In this document: positions 1-5,434 of the stretch, piece after piece
Layout of the letters: each line of letters opens with the position of its first letter
Numbering within the stretch: position 1 is the stretch's first letter
Assembly: GCA_016789245.1 (NCBI GenBank)
Contig: JAEURM010000154.1
Coordinates: forward strand, 1-5,434
Reading direction: 5' to 3'
Source of the DNA: Anaerolineales bacterium
Lineage (GTDB): Bacteria; Chloroflexota; Anaerolineae; Anaerolineales; UBA6663
DNA: 5,434 nt
Notes under the pieces: generated by a model
Database searches by the model: none
Told to the model about the DNA's origin: nothing
Seen by the model: the letters and a program-made list of their open reading frames with translations, nothing else
Program-made: the position numbers and the translations under genes

Positions 1-240
1 CAGGAAAACAAAAAAGCCGTAATACACACCCTCGCGCCGCTGGCCGGTTTCCAGTTCATCCAACTCCACCACATCCGGCAACATGCTCCATGGGATGAGG
101 TAACACACGGCTACACCCACGCCCGCTACAATGGCCAACACGGTGAGGAGGGTGGTTTGGCCCGGCTGAACAAAATACAAGCCAATGAGCACCACCACAA
201 ATACCGCCGCGCCGATGTAGTACACCCTCTGTTTCCCTAG
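1..240 (-). pseudogene. C-terminal part of the GPH-family MFS transporter, in a shifted frame and cut by the window edge
   Basis: Reading the minus strand from 240 down to 1 gives 80 open codons that continue the transporter begun at 1085, but in the -1 frame relative to it. The translation starts LGKQRVYYIGAAVFVVVLIG, has a second hydrophobic stretch, and then YLIPWSMLPDVVELDELETG followed by QRREGVYYGFF. This PW(S)MLPDVVE(L)DE...G.RREG block is typical of the C-terminal half of GPH/MelB-type symporters (family knowledge). There is no separate start codon or ribosome site, so it is not an independent gene. Compared with MelB-like proteins, roughly 12-15 residues appear to be missing between the end of the upstream frame (LLALQFSA) and LGKQRV. 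A deletion that is not a multiple of three explains this better than a single-base error. It could be a real pseudogene or an assembly error. Confidence 0.8.
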
Positions 241-1085
241 GCCGAGAATTGGAGAGCCAGCAGAATCAGGCCAAAGTCTTGCACGTTAATGCCCACCCAA
301 TCCCGCGCGTAGATGAACAAGTTATTTTGCACAAATTGAATCGTGAGCCAGGAGAGCAAATAAATGATGGTGACGAGCACAAAGGGGCGGTTGCGAAAGG
401 CAATGAGGATGCCTTCAAAGAAGCCGGGACCTTCTTCTTTGGTAGTGGCCACAGGCCGGGTTGGCTCTTTGGTTCCGGCAAAGGTAAGCAGGAGGCCAGC
501 AATGCTGATGATTGACCAGATGAATAAACTCACGCCGTTGCCAATGGCCGGTTGGCTGGGGAAGGCGCCCACAATTTGCGTGTGAAAAAACGCGGCCAAC
601 ACGCCGCCTAAAATGGAGAAGCTAAAGCGAAAAGCGTTGAGGCTAGTGCGCTCATCATAATCAGAAGTAAGCTCAGCCGTGAGGGCGGTGTACGGCACGC
701 CTACCACCGTAAGCGCCGTATCTAACAGAAGCGCCACAGTGAGGTAATACCAAAACTTGCCACCATCATCCAGCGGCGGCACCAGCCAGTGCAAAAAGAA
801 CGCGATGCCAAACGGCACCGCGCCGAACAGCAACCACGGGCGGCGGCGGCCCATTTGGCTTTGCGTTTTATCCGTTAGCCAACCCACGAGCGGGTCATTT
901 ACGGCATCCCAAATTTTAACGATGAGGAAAATAGTGCCAGCGGTGGCAGGGCGGATGCTGGCGACATTGATGAGAAAATCCAACAAGAAGAAGCCATTGA
1001 TGCTGGCCATAATCGCTGGGCCTAAGTCACCCGCACCAAATGCTAATTTTGTTTTGAGGGAGAGTCTTTCTGGTTTCGCCGCCAT
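237..1085 (-). CDS. GPH-family (MelB-like) MFS sugar/cation symporter, N-terminal 282 residues, frameshifted
   Basis: This is an inner-membrane secondary transporter of the glycoside-pentoside-hexuronide:cation symporter family; the substrate cannot be read from sequence. The start at 1085 is backed by a GGAG five bases upstream. Residues 10-35 hold the first membrane helix with a GAGDLGPAI motif. Residues 57-72 (KIWDAVNDPLVGWLTD) match the MelB cation-site segment, with D60 and D64 at the positions of MelB Asp55 and Asp59. GRRRPWLLFG (79-88) is the loop 2/3 signature, and VPYTALTAELTSDYDERTSLN (130-150) is the family's cytoplasmic segment after helix 4. The MelB Asp124 position appears to be Gly129, so ion use may differ. 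Family proteins are about 440-480 residues. This frame stops at a TAG (237-239) after 282, and the rest continues in another frame at 240-1. As sequenced, the product would lose about five helices and probably not function. Confidence 0.85.
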   Translation of the reverse strand: MAAKPERLSLKTKLAFGAGDLGPAIMASINGFFLLDFLINVASIRPATAGTIFLIVKIWDAVNDPLVGWLTDKTQSQMGRRRPWLLFGAVPFGIAFFLHWLVPPLDDGGKFWYYLTVALLLDTALTVVGVPYTALTAELTSDYDERTSLNAFRFSFSILGGVLAAFFHTQIVGAFPSQPAIGNGVSLFIWSIISIAGLLLTFAGTKEPTRPVATTKEEGPGFFEGILIAFRNRPFVLVTIIYLLSWLTIQFVQNNLFIYARDWVGINVQDFGLILLALQFSA

Positions 1086-1090
1086 GCATT

Positions 1091-1094
1091 CTCC
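1091..1094 (-). promoter_or_regulatory. Ribosome binding site of the MFS transporter
   Basis: The minus strand reads TTTGGAGAATGC directly before the ATG at 1085. GGAG lies five bases from the start codon, a normal Shine-Dalgarno distance. It fixes the start of the transporter and is the clearest ribosome site in the window. Confidence 0.65.
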
Positions 1095-1106
1095 AAAGAT
1101 TAGGGT

Positions 1107-1168
1107 CTCTCGCTAGGAACGCAAAGGCCGCAAGATTTCCTTGGCGAACTAGGCGTGCTTTGCGAGAG
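1107..1168. repeat. Diverged CGCAAAG-type intergenic inverted repeat
   Basis: This fills most of the 85-base gap between the oxidoreductase and the MFS gene. The outer arms CTCTCGC (1107-1113) and GCGAGAG (1162-1168) are perfect complements. Nested alternative arms CGCAAAG (1120-1126) and CTTTGCG (1158-1164) are also perfect complements. The left half, CGCAAAGGCCGCAAGATTT from 1120, closely resembles CGCAAAGCCGCAAAGATT at 4172-4189 in the gap between the two ABC genes, so the two gaps hold relatives of one repeat. There is no T-run after the hairpin on the minus strand, so an intrinsic terminator is not supported. From memory, CGCAAAG-rich repeats of this style occur in intergenic DNA of several environmental phyla; their function is unknown. 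Confidence 0.6.
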
Positions 1169-1170
1169 CA

Positions 1171-2169
1171 TCAATTTTGTAAATCCGCCACCAGCTTGCG
1201 CCACGCGGCATCTTCCATTTTAGGGATGTAAGGCCGATAGAGCGTGACGCGCTCCAGCACACCCGCATACCGCGCTCTCAGCGGCTCGGCTAACTCGGCC
1301 AGCGGCGCTTCCACGGCAAAGGCGTTGAGCATTTCATCACTCACCAACGTGGGCAGTTGGCCCCACTCACCGCGCGCGGCCAACGCGGAAAGTTGCTCGC
1401 CAATCTCGCCCCAGCCATGATGCTCTAGCACAGAGCGGTAGGAGGGCGTGGAGGCGTAAAAGGCCACTTGCGAGCGCGCAAAATCGCGCTCGGCCGGGGA
1501 GGTGATGACGAACACGGACGCCGAAAGGTGAATGGGGTTGGTGCGGCCCGCCGAAGCCGCGCCCGCTTCAATAGCGGGCTTCATCACTTCTTTTAAGTAA
1601 GCGGCGGTGTGAAAGGGATGCGCGTGAAAGCCATCACACACTTCACCACACAGCCGCGCCAAGCCCGTGTTGACGCCGGCAATGTAAATGGGGATGTGGG
1701 GATGATCTATGGCGCCGGGGTTGAAGAACGGAGACATGAGTGTGAGCTTGAAGTGCTCACCGCGAAAATTGAGCCGCTCTCCCGTTTGCCACGAGGCCCA
1801 AACGGCGCGGATGGCTAAAATCATCTCGCGTAGTTTGTGAACGGGGGACTCCGGCCAACTCATGCCAAAGCGGCGTTCAATGTGCGCCTTCACTTGGGTG
1901 CCGAGGCCCAAAATAAAACGGCCGCGGGATTGATGCGCCAAATCCCACGCGGTGTGCGCCAGCGTCATCGGACTACGCGCAAAACCAATGGCCACGGCGG
2001 TGCCTAACTGCACGCGTTGCGTATGCTCTGCCGCAAGGGCCAGTGGCAAAAACGGGTCATGCTGAGTTTCGCTCGTCCAAATCGCATCAAAACCCAAGTC
2101 TTCAGCAGAGCGGGCCAAGGCGGGTAAATCACCCAGCCAGTTAGACATGAAGGCAACGTCAAGTTTCAT
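1171..2169 (-). CDS. LLM-class oxidoreductase, predicted F420-dependent (TIGR03617-like)
   Basis: This is a complete 332-residue protein of the bacterial-luciferase-like TIM-barrel superfamily: soluble flavin- or F420-dependent oxidoreductases of the cytoplasm. The closest family I recognise is the MSMEG_2256-type 'probable F420-dependent oxidoreductase'. Supporting motifs in order: ALARSAEDLGFDAIWTSETQ (17-36) followed by HDPFLPLALAAEH; LGTAVAIGFARSPMTLAHTA (55-74); SRGRFILGLGTQVKAHIERR (81-100); SPFFNPG (146-152); IPIYIAGVN (159-167); CDGFHAHPFH (178-187); and QVAFYASTPSYR (234-245). Length and ends match the family, so the gene looks intact. The start MKLDVAF is where family members begin, although no good Shine-Dalgarno is visible (TTTACTT precedes the ATG). 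Cofactor is inferred from family; FMN cannot be excluded and the substrate is unknown. It lies 156 bases after the ABC gene and 85 before the MFS gene on the same strand. Confidence 0.92.
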   Translation of the reverse strand: MKLDVAFMSNWLGDLPALARSAEDLGFDAIWTSETQHDPFLPLALAAEHTQRVQLGTAVAIGFARSPMTLAHTAWDLAHQSRGRFILGLGTQVKAHIERRFGMSWPESPVHKLREMILAIRAVWASWQTGERLNFRGEHFKLTLMSPFFNPGAIDHPHIPIYIAGVNTGLARLCGEVCDGFHAHPFHTAAYLKEVMKPAIEAGAASAGRTNPIHLSASVFVITSPAERDFARSQVAFYASTPSYRSVLEHHGWGEIGEQLSALAARGEWGQLPTLVSDEMLNAFAVEAPLAELAEPLRARYAGVLERVTLYRPYIPKMEDAAWRKLVADLQN

Positions 2170-2176
2170 AAGTAAA

Positions 2177-2240
2177 TTGTGTGGGCAGGAAGATGCCTGA
2201 TTGTACCGCTCAAGGGCGACTTGTGGGCAGGAATGCTGAT
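2177..2240. repeat. Imperfect direct duplication of a GTGGGCAGGAA..TGC..TGAT word
   Basis: Two copies on the plus strand: TTGTGTGGGCAGGAAGATGC from 2177, continuing CTGAT to 2201, and TTGTGGGCAGGAATGCTGAT at 2221-2240. They share TTG, TGGGCAGGAA, TGC and TGAT in order and differ by small gaps. The first copy can form a short hairpin GGCA/TGCC around GGAAGA. They sit just upstream of the oxidoreductase start. They may be a decayed intergenic repeat or a small local duplication; no binding protein can be named. Confidence 0.4.
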
Positions 2241-2279
2241 AGCGCTGTAGAACGCGCTGACCACGTTGAAATTCTCAGT

Positions 2280-2314
2280 TCAGCGAAAATCAGCGGAGTT
2301 CTGCGTTTTCAGCG
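2280..2314. repeat. Short array of TCAGCG/TCTGCG words about 10 bases apart
   Basis: In the gap between the ABC exporter and the oxidoreductase the plus strand reads TCAGCG at 2280-2285, TCAGCG at 2290-2295, TCTGCG at 2300-2305 and TCAGCG at 2309-2314. The spacing is 10, 10 and 9 bases, with A/T-rich filler. The style resembles intergenic repeats such as AATCTGCG-type elements that I remember from environmental genomes. It begins only 12 bases past the stop codon of the ABC gene. The remainder of the gap has a weak hairpin, AGCGC (2241-2245) with GCGCT (2254-2258), without a T-run. No terminator is evident. Confidence 0.45.
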
Positions 2315-2325
2315 TTCAAAAGAAT

Positions 2326-4164
2326 TTAGGCGTTAACGTGCCCGGCGAAGGCCATGGTGTACAACTCAAAGTAGCGGCCCCGTTTTTCTAGCAGTTCCGC
2401 GTGTGAGCCAACTTCCACAACCCGGCCTTTATCCATCACCACAATCTTATCGGCTTTGGTGATGGTGCTGAGACGGTGGGCAATCACAAACGCCGTGCGG
2501 TCTTGCAGGAGTTTTTCCAGCGCGGCTTGAATAATGCGCTCGGTTTGCGTATCCACGCTAGAGGTGGCTTCATCCAAAATCAAAATGCGCGGGTCTGCCA
2601 GCAAAGCGCGGGCAAAACTAATTAGTTGCCGCTGGCCGCCAGAAAGAATAGCGCCGCCCTCACCTACTGTGGTGGCATAACCTTGCGCCAGCGCGCCAAT
2701 AAATCCATGCGCGCCTACCGCTTGGGCGGCGGCTTCTACGGCGGCTTGGTCAGCGTCCAGCCGGCCGTAGGCAATGTTATCCCGCACCGTCCCAGAGAAC
2801 AGGAATGGTTCCTGAAGCACCACGCCCATTTGGCGGCGCAGAGACGTTTGGGTGACGGTGCACACATCCACCCCATCAATTAACACCGCGCCGGCCGTTA
2901 CATCATAAAAACGTGAGAGCAGTTTGACGAGCGTGCTTTTGCCCGCGCCAGTTTCACCCACCAGTGCAATGGTTTGGCCCGGTTCCACCTTCAATTGAAT
3001 GTTCTCTAAAATCGGCACGCCATCGGATGAGTATTTGAAGGAAACATCACGGAACTCCACTTCACCGCGGATCGGTGGCAGTTCACGCGCATTCGCCGCA
3101 TCTTGCACTTCCACCGGCGTATCCAGCAACTCAAACACGCGCTCACTGCTCACCATCGTGGCCTGAAAGGTGTTGTACCGTTGAGAAAGGTCACGGATGG
3201 GATCAAAGAACCGGTCAATGTACAGCGCAAAGGCCACCAGCGTTCCGGCGGTGAGCGGAATTTCAAAGCCAAACTGGCCGAGCAAAATTAGGCCACCCAC
3301 ATACACCACCAACGCCAGCGCCAAACTGCCAATAAAATCTACCGTGGGGAAGAACACGGAGGTGATGAGCGCGGCGGAATTGGTGGCTTTGAGTAAATTG
3401 CCGTTTACGTTTTCCGCAAAGTGTTGCAGGTTGCGCTCCTCACGGCTGAAGGATTGCACTACACGCACGCCCACAATGTTTTCATTGAGCACGGCGTTCA
3501 CCCAACCCACGGCGGAACGCACTTGCCGGTAACTCTCTCGCGCGCGCCGCCGGAAAATTTCCGTGGCCACCACCATCAGCGGCAGAACCAGCAAACTCAA
3601 GAGCGTTAATTGCCAATTGAGTAGAAACATGGCGAGCAGAATGCCGAACAAATCAATAAAATCGCGCGCCACGGCGATGATGGCCCACACAATAAACTCA
3701 CGGATGGTCGTTACATCGTTCACCATGCGAGAAACGAGGCGGCCCACGGCGTAGCGGCTGTAAAAACTCATCGCCAACACTTGCAGATGGTCAAACAGTT
3801 GGCGGCGCAAATCATAAATAATTTGTTGGCCGGTAGAGGCCATGATGCGGATGCGGATAAACGTGCCAATCCAAAAAACAATGGCGGCCAAAATATATAG
3901 CCCCACCGCTTGGCCCAGCACGGCCAGATTGCCCTGCGCCATGCCGTCATCCAACGCGACTTTGATGAGATATGGCCCAGCCACGTAACTAATCATCGCC
4001 ACCAACATAAATAGCAAAGAGGTGAGGATACGCCAGCGGTATGGGCGGATGTAGCTCCACAAGCGGCGTGCAATCTGCGGGTCATACGCCTTGCCCAGAA
4101 TCTCATCATCGGCGTTGGGGTTGGCGGGCGGCGCGGCGGGTTTGGGGGTTGTTTTAGCAGACAT
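2326..4164 (-). CDS. ABC exporter half-transporter with consensus ATPase site (active subunit of a heterodimer)
   Basis: This complete 612-residue protein has an N-terminal exporter membrane domain fused to an ATPase domain. Residues 1-25 are a Pro/Ala-rich cytoplasmic tail. Hydrophobic segments lie near 46-68, 85-103, 159-180, 183-201, 265-293 and 304-318, the usual six helices. In the ATPase domain: Walker A GETGAGKST (403-411), Q-loop Gln451 in VVLQEPFLF, signature LSGGQ (507-511), Walker B ILILDE (527-532) with catalytic Glu532, D-loop SSVD (535-538), and switch His563 in IAHRLST. All catalytic residues are present. It follows the degenerate ABC gene by 77 bases, so the pair most likely forms one heterodimeric exporter like TM287/288, this being the TM288-like subunit. 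Exporters of this group move drugs, lipids or peptides outward; the substrate is not deducible. A GGTGA lies three bases before the ATG. Confidence 0.95.
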   Translation of the reverse strand: MSAKTTPKPAAPPANPNADDEILGKAYDPQIARRLWSYIRPYRWRILTSLLFMLVAMISYVAGPYLIKVALDDGMAQGNLAVLGQAVGLYILAAIVFWIGTFIRIRIMASTGQQIIYDLRRQLFDHLQVLAMSFYSRYAVGRLVSRMVNDVTTIREFIVWAIIAVARDFIDLFGILLAMFLLNWQLTLLSLLVLPLMVVATEIFRRRARESYRQVRSAVGWVNAVLNENIVGVRVVQSFSREERNLQHFAENVNGNLLKATNSAALITSVFFPTVDFIGSLALALVVYVGGLILLGQFGFEIPLTAGTLVAFALYIDRFFDPIRDLSQRYNTFQATMVSSERVFELLDTPVEVQDAANARELPPIRGEVEFRDVSFKYSSDGVPILENIQLKVEPGQTIALVGETGAGKSTLVKLLSRFYDVTAGAVLIDGVDVCTVTQTSLRRQMGVVLQEPFLFSGTVRDNIAYGRLDADQAAVEAAAQAVGAHGFIGALAQGYATTVGEGGAILSGGQRQLISFARALLADPRILILDEATSSVDTQTERIIQAALEKLLQDRTAFVIAHRLSTITKADKIVVMDKGRVVEVGSHAELLEKRGRYFELYTMAFAGHVNA

Positions 4165-4167
4165 TTT

Positions 4168-4172
4168 TCACC
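4168..4172 (-). promoter_or_regulatory. GGTGA ribosome site supplied by the end of an intergenic repeat
   Basis: The minus strand reads TTTGCGGTGAAAA directly before the ATG at 4164. GGTGA matches the 3' half of the AGGAGGTGA Shine-Dalgarno consensus, and its three-base distance suits that part of the consensus. The bases belong to the terminal CTTTGCGGTGA of the CGCAAAG-type repeat, so the repeat appears to provide the start signal. That it works as a ribosome site is inferred. Confidence 0.45.
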
Positions 4173-4236
4173 GCAAAGCCGCAAAGATTGCTAAGCGCGC
4201 AAAGTTTTTCTGGGCGGGCTTAGCGTCTTCGCGGTT
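4169..4236. repeat. CGCAAAG-type imperfect inverted repeat between the two ABC genes
   Basis: It occupies nearly all of the 77-base gap. The inner arms GCTAAGC (4190-4196) and GCTTAGC (4218-4224) are perfect complements. The pairing extends outward with few mismatches: AGCCGCAAAGATT on the left (4177-4189) against GTCTTCGCGGTT on the right (4225-4236). The result is a stem of roughly 18-20 base pairs around a loop of about 21 bases. The left flank also carries the tandem-like words CCGCAAAG and CCGCAAAG (4171-4186). There is no T-run typical of a terminator. In RNA it could modestly affect relative expression or stability of the two ABC genes. A diverged relative lies at 1107-1168. Confidence 0.65.
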
Positions 4237-4241
4237 AAGTA

Positions 4242-5345
4242 TTATTTCACTGCACTGGGCCGTAACGGCGGGTTTTGCACATCGGGCCGCTCGGCTTTGG
4301 GCCGCCCGTTTTCCGGCTCTAGCCCGCGCTCCGGTGGCTCATCCAAGAACAACATTTCACGCTGAAATTGCTCTTGGTCTTTCAGTTGCAAGTTGTAAAT
4401 TTCTTGATACAGCCCCGGCACGGCGACTAATTCGGTGTGTTGGCCACGTTGCACAATGTGGCCGCCATCTAACACCAAAATCAAATCGGCGCGTTTAACG
4501 GTGGAAAGCCGTTGCGCGATGACAAAGGTGGTGCGGCCCTGCATCAAGGTATCCAACGCTTGTTGAATGAGAAACTCAGTGCGTGTGTCTACGCTAGAAG
4601 TGGCGTCATCCAAAATCAAAATGCGGGGGTCCATCAGCAGAGCGCGAGCAATAGCAATGCGTTGCCGCTGGCCGCCAGAAAGCGTGATGCCGCGCTCACC
4701 CACCACGGTAGCGTAACCTTCTGGAAAACCGAGTATGAAATCATGTGCCCGCGCGGCTTGGGCGGCGGCCACAATCGCTTCTTCGCTAGCGTCGGGCCGC
4801 CCGTAGGCAATGTTTTCGCGGATGGTGGCGGAAAATAGTAAGGATGTTTGCAAAACTAAGCCAATTTGGTCCCGCAAAGATTTGAGATTGACGCGGCGCA
4901 CATCGTGGTCGTCCATCAACACACGGCCCGCCGTTGGGTCATAAAAGCGTGGAATTAAATTGATGAGGCTGGTTTTGCCACTACCCGTGGGGCCAATCAG
5001 GGCAATCACTTGATTAGGCCGCGCTTCAAAATCAATGCTATGTAAGGCTTGTTTTTCATTCCGATATGCAAATGAAACATTCTCAAACTTCACTTGGCCG
5101 CTAATGGGCGGCAGGGCGGGCGCTTCTGGCATGGATTGGATTTCTTCTTCAATATCCAAAATTTCATAGAGGCGCTTGCCGCCCGCTGTGGCCTCACCAA
5201 ACGCGCCAATGGCAAAACCTAGCTGTTGGGTGGGCGCGGCCAGCAGAAGCAGATAAGCGTTGAAGGCCACCACTTCGCCCAACGTCATCTCGCCCTTAAT
5301 CACGGCTTGCCCGCCTAGCCACAGCACCAGCGTGGTGGCCGCCAT
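4242..5345 (-). CDS. ABC exporter half-transporter with degenerate ATP site, 5' end lost at a chimeric junction
   Basis: This is the C-terminal part of an exporter subunit; numbering here is from the TTG at 5414, the nominal start of the open frame. True ABC homology begins about residue 25 (ATTLVLWLGGQAVIKGEMTL) in helix 5, so roughly 270-280 N-terminal residues are missing. The open frame continues to the window edge, but residues 1-23 are the antisense of a chemotaxis-protein gene. ATPase domain: Walker A GPTGSGKTS (141-149), Q-loop Gln189, signature LSGGQ (245-249), Walker B ILILDD (265-270) and SSVD (273-276). The catalytic Glu is Asp270 and the switch His is Gln301 (IAQRLST). The same two changes mark TM287-like subunits of heterodimeric exporters. 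It has a polar tail of about 45 residues. With the next gene, 77 bases downstream, it should form one transporter; the substrate is unknown. Confidence 0.9.
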   Translation of the reverse strand: MAATTLVLWLGGQAVIKGEMTLGEVVAFNAYLLLLAAPTQQLGFAIGAFGEATAGGKRLYEILDIEEEIQSMPEAPALPPISGQVKFENVSFAYRNEKQALHSIDFEARPNQVIALIGPTGSGKTSLINLIPRFYDPTAGRVLMDDHDVRRVNLKSLRDQIGLVLQTSLLFSATIRENIAYGRPDASEEAIVAAAQAARAHDFILGFPEGYATVVGERGITLSGGQRQRIAIARALLMDPRILILDDATSSVDTRTEFLIQQALDTLMQGRTTFVIAQRLSTVKRADLILVLDGGHIVQRGQHTELVAVPGLYQEIYNLQLKDQEQFQREMLFLDEPPERGLEPENGRPKAERPDVQNPPLRPSAVK

Positions 5346-5434
5346 GGGCCAGATGCAGCAGGCGCTGGCACGCCTGGTGGGCGACGTGCGCAACAACGCT
5401 GCGCAGGTGGCCAACGCCAGCGGCGAGATCGCAC
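5341..5434 (+). CDS. Internal fragment of a methyl-accepting chemotaxis protein, foreign to the rest of the window
   Basis: From 5341 to the right edge the plus strand is open and translates from 5344 as MGQMQQALARLVGDVRNN, then AAQVANASGEIA. This is the sequence between the HAMP region and the start of the signalling helix in methyl-accepting chemotaxis receptors, of the type abundant in Burkholderiales such as Comamonadaceae (family recognition from memory). The 91 bases from 5344 are about 70% GC, and 27 of 30 codons end in G or C, unlike the neighbouring ABC gene. It has no start of its own: the ATG at 5344 lies at the junction, and a receptor of this type would have about 250 more residues before it. 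Upstream in this frame the sequence is antisense ABC-transporter DNA. It is most simply a misjoined contig end; a real rearrangement is possible but less likely. Confidence 0.75.

Noticed and set aside
757..1116. A 119-codon plus-strand open frame opposite the MFS gene, and similar shorter frames at 249-585, 1609-1818 and 2626-3754.
   Set aside because: All lie opposite or within conserved coding sequence, have no recognisable domains, and have composition expected of shadow frames.
2200..2228. A TACAAT -10-like box on the minus strand about 30 bases before the oxidoreductase start.
   Set aside because: No -35 box resembling TTGACA is found at 16-18 base spacing, so it is not distinguishable from chance.
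2241..2258. AGCGC/GCGCT hairpin after the ABC exporter as a possible terminator.
   Set aside because: The stem is only five pairs with an eight-base loop, and no T-run follows on the minus strand.
4091..4498. A 135-codon plus-strand open frame covering the gap between the ABC genes, containing HRKAAKIAKRAKFF.
   Set aside because: It is antisense to two well-supported ABC genes. Its only recognisable motif is the translation of the CGCAAAG repeat, a common source of spurious predicted proteins.
5344..5414. TTG at 5414 or ATG at 5345 as the real start of a short, ATPase-only version of the ABC protein.
   Set aside because: The protein retained begins inside a membrane helix, no ribosome site supports either codon, and the upstream bases encode a chemotaxis protein on the other strand. 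The gene is truncated by the junction.
1..5434. CRISPR arrays, tRNA or rRNA genes, transposases, toxin-antitoxin or defence genes.
   Set aside because: No regular repeat-spacer pattern, RNA gene signature or recognisable protein of these kinds was seen on either strand.

Overview
This window carries four genes of ordinary bacterial types, all read from the minus strand, and a short piece of unrelated coding DNA at its right edge. I did not find a new biological system. The most important points for a user are two breaks in gene continuity: an apparent chimeric junction near 5337-5346 and an internal deletion with frame change near 238-250.

The organism is probably a mesophilic environmental bacterium. 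A Chloroflexota (Anaerolineae-like) source is my best guess. It rests on the mix of a predicted F420-type luciferase-like oxidoreductase, a GPH-family sugar/cation symporter, paired ABC exporters, and short CGCAAAG-type and TCAGCG/TCTGCG-type intergenic repeats. This is an inference from remembered genome style, not a search result. The last ~90 bases look different: about 70% GC, with nearly all third codon positions G or C. They read on the plus strand as part of a methyl-accepting chemotaxis protein of beta-proteobacterial type.

Layout in the direction of transcription (right to left): 5434-~5341 is the foreign chemotaxis-protein fragment on the plus strand. ~5345-4242 is the C-terminal part of an ABC exporter half-transporter with a degenerate ATP site (Asp for the catalytic Glu, Gln for the switch His). 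4241-4165 is a gap filled by an imperfect inverted repeat. 4164-2326 is a complete second ABC half-transporter with all consensus ATPase residues. 2325-2170 is a gap with short repeated words. 2169-1171 is a complete luciferase-like monooxygenase (LLM) family oxidoreductase. 1170-1086 is a gap holding a second, diverged CGCAAAG-type repeat. 1085-1 is a GPH-family MFS transporter split into two frames and running off the left edge.

The two ABC genes very likely encode one heterodimeric exporter of the TM287/288, BmrCD or LmrCD type: the first gene supplies the inactive-type Walker B and switch residues, the second the active ones. The oxidoreductase and the MFS transporter lie on the same strand, but the gaps of 156 and 85 bases contain repeats, so a single operon is possible but not shown. 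No rRNA, tRNA, CRISPR array, transposase, riboswitch or convincing intrinsic terminator was seen.
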